Below are positions 9,486-18,084 of a stretch of 64,000 nucleotides of DNA, piece by piece; the stretch's first letter is position 1, and every line of letters begins with the position of its first letter. Origin of the DNA: Lachnospiraceae bacterium (GTDB lineage: Bacteria > Bacillota > Clostridia > Lachnospirales > Lachnospiraceae); contig JAFYMC010000002.1 in NCBI GenBank assembly GCA_017556805.1, positions 20,046 through 84,045 on the forward strand, in the 5' to 3' direction. The notes below the pieces were generated by a model. The model searched no databases, had not been told where the DNA came from, and saw nothing but the letters and a program-made list of their open reading frames with translations. The position numbers and the translations under genes are program-made.

Positions 9486-9528
9486 AATAAAACAGCCCGA
9501 CCGCAAGCTTTCTGCCTGCAGTCGAGCC
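9486..9528 (-). terminator. Rho-independent terminator overlapping the riboswitch 3' end
   Basis: Arms 9514-9528 and 9494-9508 form a 14-bp stem with three G-U pairs and a 5-nt loop, followed by TGTTTTATT. Its 5' arm is the 3' side of the upstream c-di-GMP aptamer, so aptamer and terminator compete. It can also end the hydratase transcript. Confidence 0.8.
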
Positions 9529-9592
9529 GCCATAATCGTTTCTCTTAAACCTCTGACTTTGCGTCCCTGCGTTTCCACAGGTTTGCTTCCTG
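9518..9592 (-). promoter_or_regulatory. Cyclic di-GMP-I (GEMM) riboswitch aptamer
   Basis: On the minus strand the core reads GCAAACC (9586-9580), a stem closed by a GAAA tetraloop (9575-9572), GGGACGCAAAG (9567-9557), then AGAGG-UUUAAG and a 3' side ending GGCGGCUCGACUGC. GCAAACC, the GNRA loop and GACGCAAAG in this order are the diagnostic GEMM-I consensus. The aptamer starts within a few bases of the hydratase stop codon and is followed by the terminator at 9486-9528 and then the VWA surface-protein gene. The competing stems suggest transcriptional control; on or off direction cannot be set by eye. Confidence 0.88.
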
Positions 9593-11872
9593 TTAGCCTC
9601 TGTAGTAGTTAATGAGACAACCCTTGGTGATAATCTCGCGCTCATCATCGGTCAGCTCCCCGAGACGTACGGTAAACGGAACCAGCTTCTCGCCTACCAC
9701 ATATGCGGTAATCTCGGACTGCTTCTCGACAACAGCCTTCTTAATGTCCTTTAAGAAGATGTAGTCACCGTTCTTGAACGGCAACTCACCGTCGAACAAG
9801 AACGGAAGCATACCCCAGTTGATGAGGTTACTGCGGTAACGCTTGGTTGCGTATTCCTTCGCAATGTTTGCAAGACCACCAAGTACCTTCTGACAGCTTG
9901 CTGCCTGCTCACGTGCGGAACCGTCACCCGGCTTCGTTGCATAAATCACACTACCGATTTCGGTTGCGGACGGATTTACCTCCATCTGCTTTGCTACCAT
10001 ATCGAAGGCAGCAGCTACTTCTGCATTTGCCTCGCTGATGGAAGCGCCTGCAATTCTTGCCTTCTCTGCCTTCTGTACTTCCTTTGCACGGCCCACGTAT
10101 GCCGGGTCCTTTCTGGAAAGGGTAAACTCAGCAAGACCGAGCGGGTTGGAACGATAAGAGGAAGTCTCACCGGACGGAATCAACTCATCGGTGGTGGTAA
10201 CCGGATCATGAATCTCGGAAACAACCTTAAGCAACATATCGTCGGTCAGTGCGGACATTGCCGGCCAGTCAACGATACCCGGTCCGAACTTCACTTCCGC
10301 ATCCTTATCCGGCTTTCCTGCGCCGAAGTATACTCTATTCTCATAAATGGAAGAATCAAAATAGTAAGCCGGCTTCGTAAATACGGTGTCAAGCTCGTCA
10401 GCACCGGTTAAGAAGCCCTTGTTTGCTGCGGTTGCCGCAATGGAACGTGCATCCATAAGTGCAACGGAAGCAATCTGGCCGTTGGTAACCTTGGAACCTT
10501 CGCGGTTCGGGAAGTTACGGGTAGAATGACGGATACTGAGACCGTTGTTTGCCGGAACATCACCTGCACCGAAGCACGGTCCACAGAATGCGGTACGGAT
10601 GGTAGCACCTGCACGCATCAGTTCTGCTACTCTGCCGTTCTTAACTAACTCCATGAAAATCGGCTGGCTGGCCGGATATACGCTTAAGGAGAACTCATCG
10701 TTACCGATGAACTTGTCCTTTAAGATGTCTGCTGCATCACAAATGTTCTCAAAGCCGCCACCTGCACAACCTGCGATAACGCCCTGCTCGATGTAGAGCT
10801 TGCCGTTACGGATCTTGTCGCGAAGCTTATAGGTAACCTTGTTATTGTCAAGGCTCACTAACGCCTTCTTTTCAACCTCTGCCAAAATATCCTCTAAGTT
10901 AGCCTTTAAATCAGCGATGGTATACACATTGCTCGGATGGAACGGCATTGCAATCATCGGGCGGATCTTATCAAGCTCCACCTCAATGATACCGTCATAG
11001 TAAGTCACCGGAGCAAGCTTTAACTCCTTGTAGTCTTCCTTACGTCCGTGCATCTCGTAGAACTCTTCCACTGCGGAATCGGTCTCCCAGATGGAGGACA
11101 GACAGGTGGTCTCCGTGGTCATAACATCTACGCCGATACGGTAATCCACACTCATGTTGTGAACGCCTTCACCGAAGAATTCCATTACCTTATTGTTTAC
11201 ATAGCCGTTGGCAAATACAGCACCGATAATCGCCAGTGCGATATCCTGCGGACCTACACCCTTTGCCGGCTTACCGGTCATGTGTACGCCCACTACCTTC
11301 GGCATATTGATATCATACGTCTTATTGAGAAGCTGCTTTACAAGCTCCGGACCACCCTCGCCTACTGCCATGGTACCTAATGCACCGTAACGGGTATGGC
11401 TGTCGGAACCGAGAATCATCTTGCCGCCACCAGCCAGCATTTCTCTTGCAAACTGATGAATAACAGCCTGATGCGGCGGAACATAGATGCCGCCGTAACG
11501 CTTTGCACAGGAAAGACCAAACATGTGGTCATCCTCATTAATGGTACCGCCTACCGCACAAAGACTGTTGTGGCAGTTGGTCAGAACATACGGAACCGGG
11601 AACTCGGTGAGTCCGCTGGCTCTTGCGGTCTGGATAATACCTACGAACGTAATATCGTGGGAGGTAAGCTTATCAAACTTAATCTTTAACTTATCCATGG
11701 AACCGGAGGTATTGTGCGCCTCTAAAATTCCATAGGAAAGCGTTGCCTTCTTTGCTTCTTCTGCTGCCGGCACAGAGCCTAATAATGCAGCAACCTTCTG
11801 CTTGCCGTCTGCGGTATCTTCGATTACTTCACCGTTAACCACATACGCGCCGTTTTTAAATAATGTAATCAT
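9593..11872 (-). CDS. Aconitase-family hydratase (YbhJ/AcnA-like, substrate uncertain)
   Basis: A 759-residue protein of the aconitase superfamily. Iron-sulfur ligands are visible as [11 protein letters not shown] (Cys near 367) and [11 protein letters not shown] (two Cys near 429-432). [14 protein letters not shown] and [20 protein letters not shown] are the conserved substrate-site segments. The C-terminal swivel domain ends near [14 protein letters not shown]. Start ATG 11872 follows AAAGGG at 7 nt; the frame extends to 11905 without a good site. Clostridial genomes often annotate this class only as hydratase; it may supply aconitase activity or act on a related hydroxy-acid. No citrate synthase or isocitrate dehydrogenase gene is adjacent. 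Confidence 0.85.
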   Translation of the reverse strand: MITLFKNGAYVVNGEVIEDTADGKQKVAALLGSVPAAEEAKKATLSYGILEAHNTSGSMDKLKIKFDKLTSHDITFVGIIQTARASGLTEFPVPYVLTNCHNSLCAVGGTINEDDHMFGLSCAKRYGGIYVPPHQAVIHQFAREMLAGGGKMILGSDSHTRYGALGTMAVGEGGPELVKQLLNKTYDINMPKVVGVHMTGKPAKGVGPQDIALAIIGAVFANGYVNNKVMEFFGEGVHNMSVDYRIGVDVMTTETTCLSSIWETDSAVEEFYEMHGRKEDYKELKLAPVTYYDGIIEVELDKIRPMIAMPFHPSNVYTIADLKANLEDILAEVEKKALVSLDNNKVTYKLRDKIRNGKLYIEQGVIAGCAGGGFENICDAADILKDKFIGNDEFSLSVYPASQPIFMELVKNGRVAELMRAGATIRTAFCGPCFGAGDVPANNGLSIRHSTRNFPNREGSKVTNGQIASVALMDARSIAATAANKGFLTGADELDTVFTKPAYYFDSSIYENRVYFGAGKPDKDAEVKFGPGIVDWPAMSALTDDMLLKVVSEIHDPVTTTDELIPSGETSSYRSNPLGLAEFTLSRKDPAYVGRAKEVQKAEKARIAGASISEANAEVAAAFDMVAKQMEVNPSATEIGSVIYATKPGDGSAREQAASCQKVLGGLANIAKEYATKRYRSNLINWGMLPFLFDGELPFKNGDYIFLKDIKKAVVEKQSEITAYVVGEKLVPFTVRLGELTDDEREIITKGCLINYYRG

Positions 11873-11937
11873 AGTTTTACCCTTTCTAACGTCTGCGACG
11901 CCCAATCTATTCTATTCAACGCCGAAGTGGCTATACC

Positions 11938-12489
11938 TTATTCGGTATAGCCATCCTTCGGATTGATATAGTATACATCATCACAACCGGTAATCGTGGT
12001 AGAATTAAACAATCCTTCACCGGCCTTTATGCGGACAAGAACTTCTTCATCCTTCGTATCCGCAAGCTCAAAACTGATTTTACCGTCAAATCCGTATAAG
12101 AACTGTCCGGTCTGTAAAAGTGCCTCACCGCCGTCCTCGAACTTAATCTGAATGGACAACCAGGCCTCTCCCGTAAGTTCGGATAATGCAAGGTCTTCGG
12201 TGGACTTCGTTACTTTTTCCTTTGCCGCCACGGAATCAAGCGCCATAATATCGATATAATCCCCGTTTGCATCCTCATACCAGAACTCCAATCCCGTAAT
12301 ATTATGGGAAGACCTGTTGTTTACCACAAGCTTGTTCCGCATGCCTTTCTCTACACAAATTAACGCAACCACGCCGACAATTACCACTACAATTGCCGCA
12401 AGAAGAAAACATAACTTCTTATTCCAAAAGCCGGATGTTTCCTCCTTCTTACTCTGATATACGTAATTGTTTTTCTTAACCTTACTCAT
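11938..12489 (-). CDS. Single-pass membrane protein of unknown function
   Basis: I do not recognise this 183-residue protein. A basic cytosolic N-terminus (MSKVKKNNYVYQSKKEE) is followed by one strong membrane segment (about residues 26-46) and an extracytoplasmic, beta-rich, mildly acidic domain of about 130 residues ending in NPKDGYTE. Start ATG 12489 has TTTAGGAG at 7 nt. It lies upstream of the hydratase gene and downstream of the cheX-like terminator, so it may be the first gene of a unit with the hydratase. A 9-bp perfect hairpin (GGCTATACC / GGTATAGCC) spans its stop codon, without a U-run. Confidence 0.75.
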   Translation of the reverse strand: MSKVKKNNYVYQSKKEETSGFWNKKLCFLLAAIVVVIVGVVALICVEKGMRNKLVVNNRSSHNITGLEFWYEDANGDYIDIMALDSVAAKEKVTKSTEDLALSELTGEAWLSIQIKFEDGGEALLQTGQFLYGFDGKISFELADTKDEEVLVRIKAGEGLFNSTTITGCDDVYYINPKDGYTE

Positions 12490-12521
12490 TACCCATCTCC
12501 TAAACCATAGTATCGTAGTCT

Positions 12522-12553
12522 CAAAAAAAGAGGTGATGCCCTTTGCGTCACCT
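12522..12553 (-). terminator. Terminator after the cheX-like gene
   Basis: Arms 12545-12553 and 12531-12539 (9 bp, one mismatch), followed on the minus strand by CTCTTTTTTT. The sequence is also T-rich on the other side and could work in both directions, though no plus-strand gene precedes it. Confidence 0.75.
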
Positions 12554-12573
12554 TCTTTTTGTATTTCCTGTGC

Positions 12574-13047
12574 TTATGCCAGTTTCAATAAGAAGTATAA
12601 CTTAACCTCTCCGCTCTCATATACAAGCGGCACTTTAATAGATGTCATATTCGGAGAGGACAACCTCGTCGCTCCCATACCGAGGGTCGGTGGTGTTATG
12701 TCGATTCTGAAATCATTATTAGAAAGCAAGGTGGCCGCATTTCCCATAATCATATTGCCCAGCTCGCTTAACGCACTCTTGGCCATATCATCAATCTCAG
12801 CCACCGGCATACCCATCATCATACGAGAAGCTACATCCTTTGCAACCGCCAAATCAAACACAATACAAACCTGTCCGGTCATCTCTCCGGTAATACCTAA
12901 CATAATAAATACAGACTCACCGTCAATACACATATTTTCCTTGGAAAGCTGTCCTACGTTTGTCTGAATACTGCAAACCTGCACCAAAATCTGCTGCGCC
13001 GATAATAAAAACGGATTGATATGATTCACCGAAATAATACCTGCCAT
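12574..13047 (-). CDS. cheX: CheX-like chemotaxis phosphatase / CheC-CheX-FliY family protein
   Basis: A 157-residue CheX-type protein starting MAGIISVNHINPFLLSA. It has one copy of the phosphatase signature (SALSELGNMIMGN, i.e. S-x3-E-x2-N), and the core GEMTGQVCIVFDLAVAKDVASRMMMG. CheX dephosphorylates CheY-P; stand-alone CheX domain proteins are also found in other two-component contexts. Start ATG 13047 is preferred over upstream in-frame codons at 13080 because the protein family begins there. No flagellar or che genes are in the window. It has its own promoter (13142-13170) and terminator, so it is monocistronic. Confidence 0.85.
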   Translation of the reverse strand: MAGIISVNHINPFLLSAQQILVQVCSIQTNVGQLSKENMCIDGESVFIMLGITGEMTGQVCIVFDLAVAKDVASRMMMGMPVAEIDDMAKSALSELGNMIMGNAATLLSNNDFRIDITPPTLGMGATRLSSPNMTSIKVPLVYESGEVKLYFLLKLA

Positions 13048-13141
13048 AGTAATCCCCATACCTTTCCTGGCTGTTGCCAAATCTTTCGTAAACGCATCAT
13101 TTCCCTAGCAACACAATCCCAGCCCCTTATATATTATCTCT

Positions 13142-13170
13142 ATCATACCAAATTTGCACGCGAGTTTCAA
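13142..13170 (-). promoter_or_regulatory. Sigma-A promoter of the cheX-like gene
   Basis: TTGAAA (13170-13165), 17-bp spacer, TATGAT (13147-13142). The transcript would have a leader of about 90 nt in which GGC plus TGTTGC (5') can pair with GCAACA-GCC (3') next to the ribosome binding site, leaving an 8-nt bulge. Confidence 0.7.
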
Positions 13171-13186
13171 TACTTTTCAAAATTTT

Positions 13187-15103
13187 TTAAAAAAGCAAAT
13201 AAATCAATGAGATTGCAAGTCCCATGGCCGCCAACAAAAGGCCGAAGGATACACTTCCGGTGACAAGCGAAAAAGTCTGACGTGCTTCCAATTCACTTAC
13301 CGCAAACAATGATACAAAGGATTTTGTAATCGGATGATTATGAAATAAGGTTTTATTTAAGACAGAAACAATTCCGTCCATAAGGGTACCTAACATATGC
13401 GTCACTTTCGTTCCGACCCAGATAGACATCTTGTGTTTTCTCGGTGCAAATACCGTAGCCTTCAAAAAGCCGGACACGCCATCCACCAAAGTATCACAAA
13501 TTCTGGAAAACAGTGCCAGAACAAACGGTAACACATATAAAACCACCGGACGATATACGGACTCCTCCAAATCAAACCACTTCGGAATACGGTTCACATA
13601 GACTCTTTTGCCGTTTTCTTTTTTCATTAAAAGTCCACGGACAACAAGTATATATACCGCAACACCGATTCCCACGGAAATCAAAGCGCCCTTCAGATTT
13701 GCAAAAGCGAGCCAGTGAATCTGATGTGTTTCTTCATGCAAGGCCGGAGTCGCACAAAAATAGTTCGGGCCCAAAAAATCCTCTGCCGCCTTACCGATTT
13801 TTGCAAAAATCAAATCCGGAGTCAGACCAAGAACCGGAATCAGCAATGCCGAACCACATACGGCAATTCCGGACAGAATTGTCATACTGCTCTTCTGTTC
13901 CGCTTCTTCCCCATCGCCCTTTTCCACAAATATCGCAATAAAGAGCTTTAACATATAGGCAAGGGTCAAACCGCCGGAAAGTAAAAACAACACCTCCACC
14001 GTTTGAAACATTCCGATTTCGGAACGGAAACCGGCTGCTTCCAGATGATGCATATGCTCCACCAGACTCTCGTGCAGTAACGTCTTACTGATGTAACCGT
14101 TAAATCCCGGAATTCCGGCAAGTCCCAGTCCGCCGAAGGCTACCGCCACCGCCAAAAACGGATGCTTTCTTCCGTAACCGCGTACCTTGTTTAAATCCAA
14201 AGAATGGATATTCATATAGACCACACCGGCAGCAAGGAATAAAACCAGCTTTAACACGGTATGGTTCACCATATGGTAAACCGTTCCCTGCAATGCAATG
14301 CCTTGACCGCCCATAATACTAATCATACCGATACCTAAGGTGATGAAACCGATTTGGGATACGGAGGAACACGCCAAGATGCGTTTAATATCCACGGAAA
14401 ACAACGCAGACAACGCTCCGAGTACCATCGTAATCGTACCGAGAATCAAAATCACCTTTCCCCAGGTTGCATCCGCAAACAAAAGATGACAATTCACCAA
14501 AAGCATGCCGAAAATACCGCACTTGGTCAACATACCGGAAAGAAGTGCGGATGCCGGTGCCGGAGCTGCCGGATGTGCCTTCGGAAGCCAGATATGTAAC
14601 GGGAACACGCCCGCCTTACCGCCAAAGCCTACCGCAAGCAAAGCTGCCGCTATATATAAATAGGTCTGACGATTCCCGAAGTTTCCGCCCTGACCGGATA
14701 AAAATGCACCTGCCGCCTCTCGAAGTTCCGCTATTGTAAGCGTTCCCAAGGCATGGTCCAGCATAAAAATGCCCATGAGCATGGACAATCCGCCGATCAC
14801 AGCCACCGCAAGATAGGTCTTTGATGCCCGAAGTGCCGCCTCGGTTTCTTCCTGTGCCACCCACACATAGGAAGTGAAGGACATAATCTCAAAGAATAAA
14901 AACAACGTCAGTAAATCCGCCGCAAAGAATACCCCCAGTACTGCGGCAAACGTTATAAAATAAAATACAAAATACCGCGTCAGATGTCTGTGACGGTAAA
15001 AATACTGCTTAGAAAACAACAAGGTCATTACCCAAAGCAAGGTAGCCAATAAAGCATATACAACGCGAAATCCATCCGTTGCAAACCGTAAGGATTCTAT
15101 CAT
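13187..15103 (-). CDS. Proton-conducting NuoL/HyfB-type subunit, fourth antiporter-like subunit of the Mrp/Mbh cluster
   Basis: A 638-residue polytopic membrane protein of the proton_antipo_M family. The TM5 glutamate (LFLFFEIMS) and TM7 lysine (GFGGKAGVFPLHIWLPKAHP) needed for ion movement are present, as is LTKCG (TM8 lysine). It is longer than its three neighbours, with an extra C-terminal part of about 150 residues containing several hydrophobic segments and a terminal helix, comparable to NuoL/HyfB. The ATG overlaps the stop of the preceding subunit. It is the last gene of the operon. Calling it MrpA-like would be possible by size class, but the MrpA C-terminal modules are separate genes here. 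Confidence 0.9.
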   Translation of the reverse strand: MIESLRFATDGFRVVYALLATLLWVMTLLFSKQYFYRHRHLTRYFVFYFITFAAVLGVFFAADLLTLFLFFEIMSFTSYVWVAQEETEAALRASKTYLAVAVIGGLSMLMGIFMLDHALGTLTIAELREAAGAFLSGQGGNFGNRQTYLYIAAALLAVGFGGKAGVFPLHIWLPKAHPAAPAPASALLSGMLTKCGIFGMLLVNCHLLFADATWGKVILILGTITMVLGALSALFSVDIKRILACSSVSQIGFITLGIGMISIMGGQGIALQGTVYHMVNHTVLKLVLFLAAGVVYMNIHSLDLNKVRGYGRKHPFLAVAVAFGGLGLAGIPGFNGYISKTLLHESLVEHMHHLEAAGFRSEIGMFQTVEVLFLLSGGLTLAYMLKLFIAIFVEKGDGEEAEQKSSMTILSGIAVCGSALLIPVLGLTPDLIFAKIGKAAEDFLGPNYFCATPALHEETHQIHWLAFANLKGALISVGIGVAVYILVVRGLLMKKENGKRVYVNRIPKWFDLEESVYRPVVLYVLPFVLALFSRICDTLVDGVSGFLKATVFAPRKHKMSIWVGTKVTHMLGTLMDGIVSVLNKTLFHNHPITKSFVSLFAVSELEARQTFSLVTGSVSFGLLLAAMGLAISLIYLLF

Positions 15104-16581
15104 AACAAACTACCTCCCTTCGCAATGGTAGCAAATACCTCCGTAAGCTGCTGTCCGAACACTCCCAGAAGTACAATCATGACGCATAACAGAACCAGCG
15201 GTACAGTCATATACCCATTGGCTTCACATCGCTTTGTCTCTGGTTGCGCTCCCGTCTTTGACGGAAAACAGGTTACAAATACGACACGGAACAAATACAT
15301 TGCAGTCAGCACCGCAGAAATCAAAAGTACCGCAATTCCCACATAGGCAAGAGCATTTTTCCCGGCCAGCGCACCGGTTGCCAAATTCCACTTACTGAAA
15401 AAGCCCGGAAGAGGCGGAACTCCTACCAACGCCGCAGAAGAAAGCACAAAGCAGGCAAAGGTCACCGGCATGCGTTTTCCCATGCCACGCATATCATAGA
15501 TATACTCCTGCCCTGTCTTGTATAACACCGCGCCGGCACAGAAGAATAAAGTAATCTTCACGACACCGTGCACTACCATATGGGTCAATGCGCCGGTCAA
15601 GCCAGCCGGAGACATTAACGTTGCTCCGAATACAATATAGGACAGATTACTGATGGTGGAATATGCCAAACGACGTTTTAAATGCTGCTCCTTTAATGCC
15701 ATGGTAGATCCGAATAAAATCGTTACCAACGCCGCTCCCATTACAATATACTGGGCATAGGTTCCGGCAAGTAAGTCGGTTCCGAAGCTGAAATATGTAA
15801 TTCGGATAATCGCAAATGCTCCCGCCTTTACTACGGCCACCGCATGAAGCAAAGCCGTCACCGGAGTCGGTGCTACAGAGGCCGTCGGCAACCACATATG
15901 GAACGGAAATACCGCAGCCTTTACACCAAAGCCGAATGCGGTAAGCACATACGCTCCCCGGAGTAATTGCTCCTGTAATGCCGTGTATTCCCCGTTCAAT
16001 ACACCTCCGTATACAAAATCAAAGCCTTCGCCGAAGGTTAAAATAAATGCGATTCCGATAAACGCGAAGGCTGCTCCGCCTACCGAATAGGTCACATAAC
16101 GTCTACCCGCAAATACGGACTTTTTGCTCATTCCGTGCATTACAAGCGGCAATGTCACAAAGGTAAGCAACTCATAAAAAAGATATAACGTCATCAAATT
16201 TCCCGCAAACGCAATACCAACCGTAATTCCGTAGGTCATGGTATAAAAAGAAAAGAATGTATTCTCTTTTCCTTCATGCTTCATATACTCGAATGCATAG
16301 AAAGTCGCAACCGGCCAAAGGACCGCGATTAAGGAACCGAACACGCATCCCATACCATCCATATGGAAAGAAATAGAAAGCTTTCCTGCCATATTAAGCA
16401 ACATAAGATTTCCTTCCGGACGTACCGCAAACATAATATAAAACATAAGAAGGGTGTTAAAAATTGCCACTCCACCGACATACCACTGTCGCGCTCTTTT
16501 ATTTTCAAATCGAAGCAACGGAATCATTGCACCGAGTACAATCGGTACAAAAATCGGAAGCAACATCAGATATTGACTCAT
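15100..16581 (-). CDS. Proton-conducting membrane transporter, NuoN/MrpD-type (third of four)
   Basis: 493 residues, about 14 membrane segments. TM5 glutamate in LYLFYELLTFVTLPLV and TM7 lysine in FGFGVKAAVFPFHMWLPTAS are kept; LLHAVAVVKAG supplies the TM8 lysine region. Belongs to the family shared by Mrp antiporters and complex I-related hydrogenases. It lies 21 bases after the second paralogue and overlaps the fourth by 4 bases (ATGA-type junction). Substrate ion (Na+ or H+) cannot be told from sequence. Confidence 0.92.
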   Translation of the reverse strand: MSQYLMLLPIFVPIVLGAMIPLLRFENKRARQWYVGGVAIFNTLLMFYIMFAVRPEGNLMLLNMAGKLSISFHMDGMGCVFGSLIAVLWPVATFYAFEYMKHEGKENTFFSFYTMTYGITVGIAFAGNLMTLYLFYELLTFVTLPLVMHGMSKKSVFAGRRYVTYSVGGAAFAFIGIAFILTFGEGFDFVYGGVLNGEYTALQEQLLRGAYVLTAFGFGVKAAVFPFHMWLPTASVAPTPVTALLHAVAVVKAGAFAIIRITYFSFGTDLLAGTYAQYIVMGAALVTILFGSTMALKEQHLKRRLAYSTISNLSYIVFGATLMSPAGLTGALTHMVVHGVVKITLFFCAGAVLYKTGQEYIYDMRGMGKRMPVTFACFVLSSAALVGVPPLPGFFSKWNLATGALAGKNALAYVGIAVLLISAVLTAMYLFRVVFVTCFPSKTGAQPETKRCEANGYMTVPLVLLCVMIVLLGVFGQQLTEVFATIAKGGSLL

Positions 16582-16602
16582 TTTGTTCTCCTTTCCGCTC
16601 TC

Positions 16603-18069
16603 TTAAAACAAACTCGTTCCGAGCTTTGTTACAAGCTCAACCAACGGAGATGCAAACACACCTAACAATAACGCAGCAGCAGCAAAAATACCGCACGGAA
16701 TAAGCATCGATACATGCCCCTCCCCCGGCTCCGGCGTAGGCTCTACAAAATCCTTCCCCGGCAGAAAACCGTCAGCGGTAACAGACAGCAAATATCCTGC
16801 GGTCAGCAGGGCACTCACTAATAATACCGCCGGACCTATGTAAGAAAATGCACCCACGGGTGCCTCCATAGCTCCCTTTGCCAAGTACCACTTACTGACA
16901 AAACCGGACATCGGCGGTATTCCTACCAACGCCAAGGATGCAAAGGTAAAGCACCAGAAAGTCACCGGCATATATTTTCCCATACCGCATAAACCTTCCA
17001 CACGCTCTTCTCCTGTCTGATGAATCACCGTACCCGCAAACAAGAACAAACCGTTCTTAATTACAGAATGAAATATCATATGAAGTAATGCCGCAGCAAG
17101 TCCTGCCGGCGTAAATAACGCCAGACCGAACAATACATAAGACACCTGGCTCACCGTAGAGTACGCCAGACGCTTCTTTAATACTTTTTCTTTATAAGCA
17201 AGCATGGAACCCATAAATACCGTAATCAACGCCAATATAAGAAATACGGTCTGCACATAGGTTCCGACCAGATACTCCGCTCCGATGACATAGTACATAC
17301 TACGGATAATTCCGAGCACTCCGGCCTTCGTAATAATTCCGGACAACACAGCGGATGCCGGAGCCGGAGCCACCGGATGAGCTGTCGGAAGCCAGCCGTG
17401 CATCGGGAACATCCCCGCCTTCGTTCCGAATCCAAGGAGTAACAATACTGCCGCCAACAACACCTGCGTAGTGTCTGCATCGGCATTTAATCCTCCGCCG
17501 GCAAAAGACAACCCTTCCGCATTTCCGGAAAGCAGGAAAATTCCCGCCAATGCAAAGCTTGCACCGGCCACGGAATAAAACAAATACTTTCTTCCCGCCC
17601 GGGTCGCCTCCGCGGTACGGTTATAAAACACAAACGGTACCGTCATCAAAGTCATCCACTCATAAAACAGATAAAAAGTGACCAAATTTCCTGCAAGACC
17701 GAGACCTTCCAAAACACCGAGAGCAATCAGATAAAATCCGTAAAACATCACCTGCTTTTTTGTTTCTTTTAAATAGCGGAAGGAATAAATTCCTACAAGC
17801 AACCATACAAAAGCCACCAGTACACCGAATATGCGGGAAAGTCCGTCATTGCACATAAGTAAGCGAATCGACGGTGTCACACAAAAGCCTTCTACAACTG
17901 TCTCCTGCATAAAAGAACCTGCCGACACCAGACCGCATTCTATTGCCAGCACTGCAGACACATACAATTTCTGTACGTTATGATTGTCCTTCCGATTCAG
18001 AACAAATAAAAGGCATCCCGCCACTACCGGAAACAGAATCTGCAATATTAATACCAATTCTCTACCCAT
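16603..18069 (-). CDS. Proton-conducting membrane transporter, NuoN/MrpD-type (second of four)
   Basis: 488 residues with the family core FYLFYEWMTLMTVPFV (TM5 Glu), GFGTKAGMFPMHGWLPTAHP (TM7 Lys) and GIITKAG (TM8). Closely resembles its downstream neighbour in length and layout (shared LPTAHP/LPTAS, STVSQVSYVLFG versus STISNLSYIVFG), suggesting tandem duplication. Ribosome binding site AAAGGAGG precedes ATG 18069. Part of the Mrp/Mbh operon; expected to form one ion channel of the complex. Confidence 0.92.
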   Translation of the reverse strand: MGRELVLILQILFPVVAGCLLFVLNRKDNHNVQKLYVSAVLAIECGLVSAGSFMQETVVEGFCVTPSIRLLMCNDGLSRIFGVLVAFVWLLVGIYSFRYLKETKKQVMFYGFYLIALGVLEGLGLAGNLVTFYLFYEWMTLMTVPFVFYNRTAEATRAGRKYLFYSVAGASFALAGIFLLSGNAEGLSFAGGGLNADADTTQVLLAAVLLLLGFGTKAGMFPMHGWLPTAHPVAPAPASAVLSGIITKAGVLGIIRSMYYVIGAEYLVGTYVQTVFLILALITVFMGSMLAYKEKVLKKRLAYSTVSQVSYVLFGLALFTPAGLAAALLHMIFHSVIKNGLFLFAGTVIHQTGEERVEGLCGMGKYMPVTFWCFTFASLALVGIPPMSGFVSKWYLAKGAMEAPVGAFSYIGPAVLLVSALLTAGYLLSVTADGFLPGKDFVEPTPEPGEGHVSMLIPCGIFAAAALLLGVFASPLVELVTKLGTSLF

Positions 18070-18084
18070 CTTCTGCCTCCTTTA

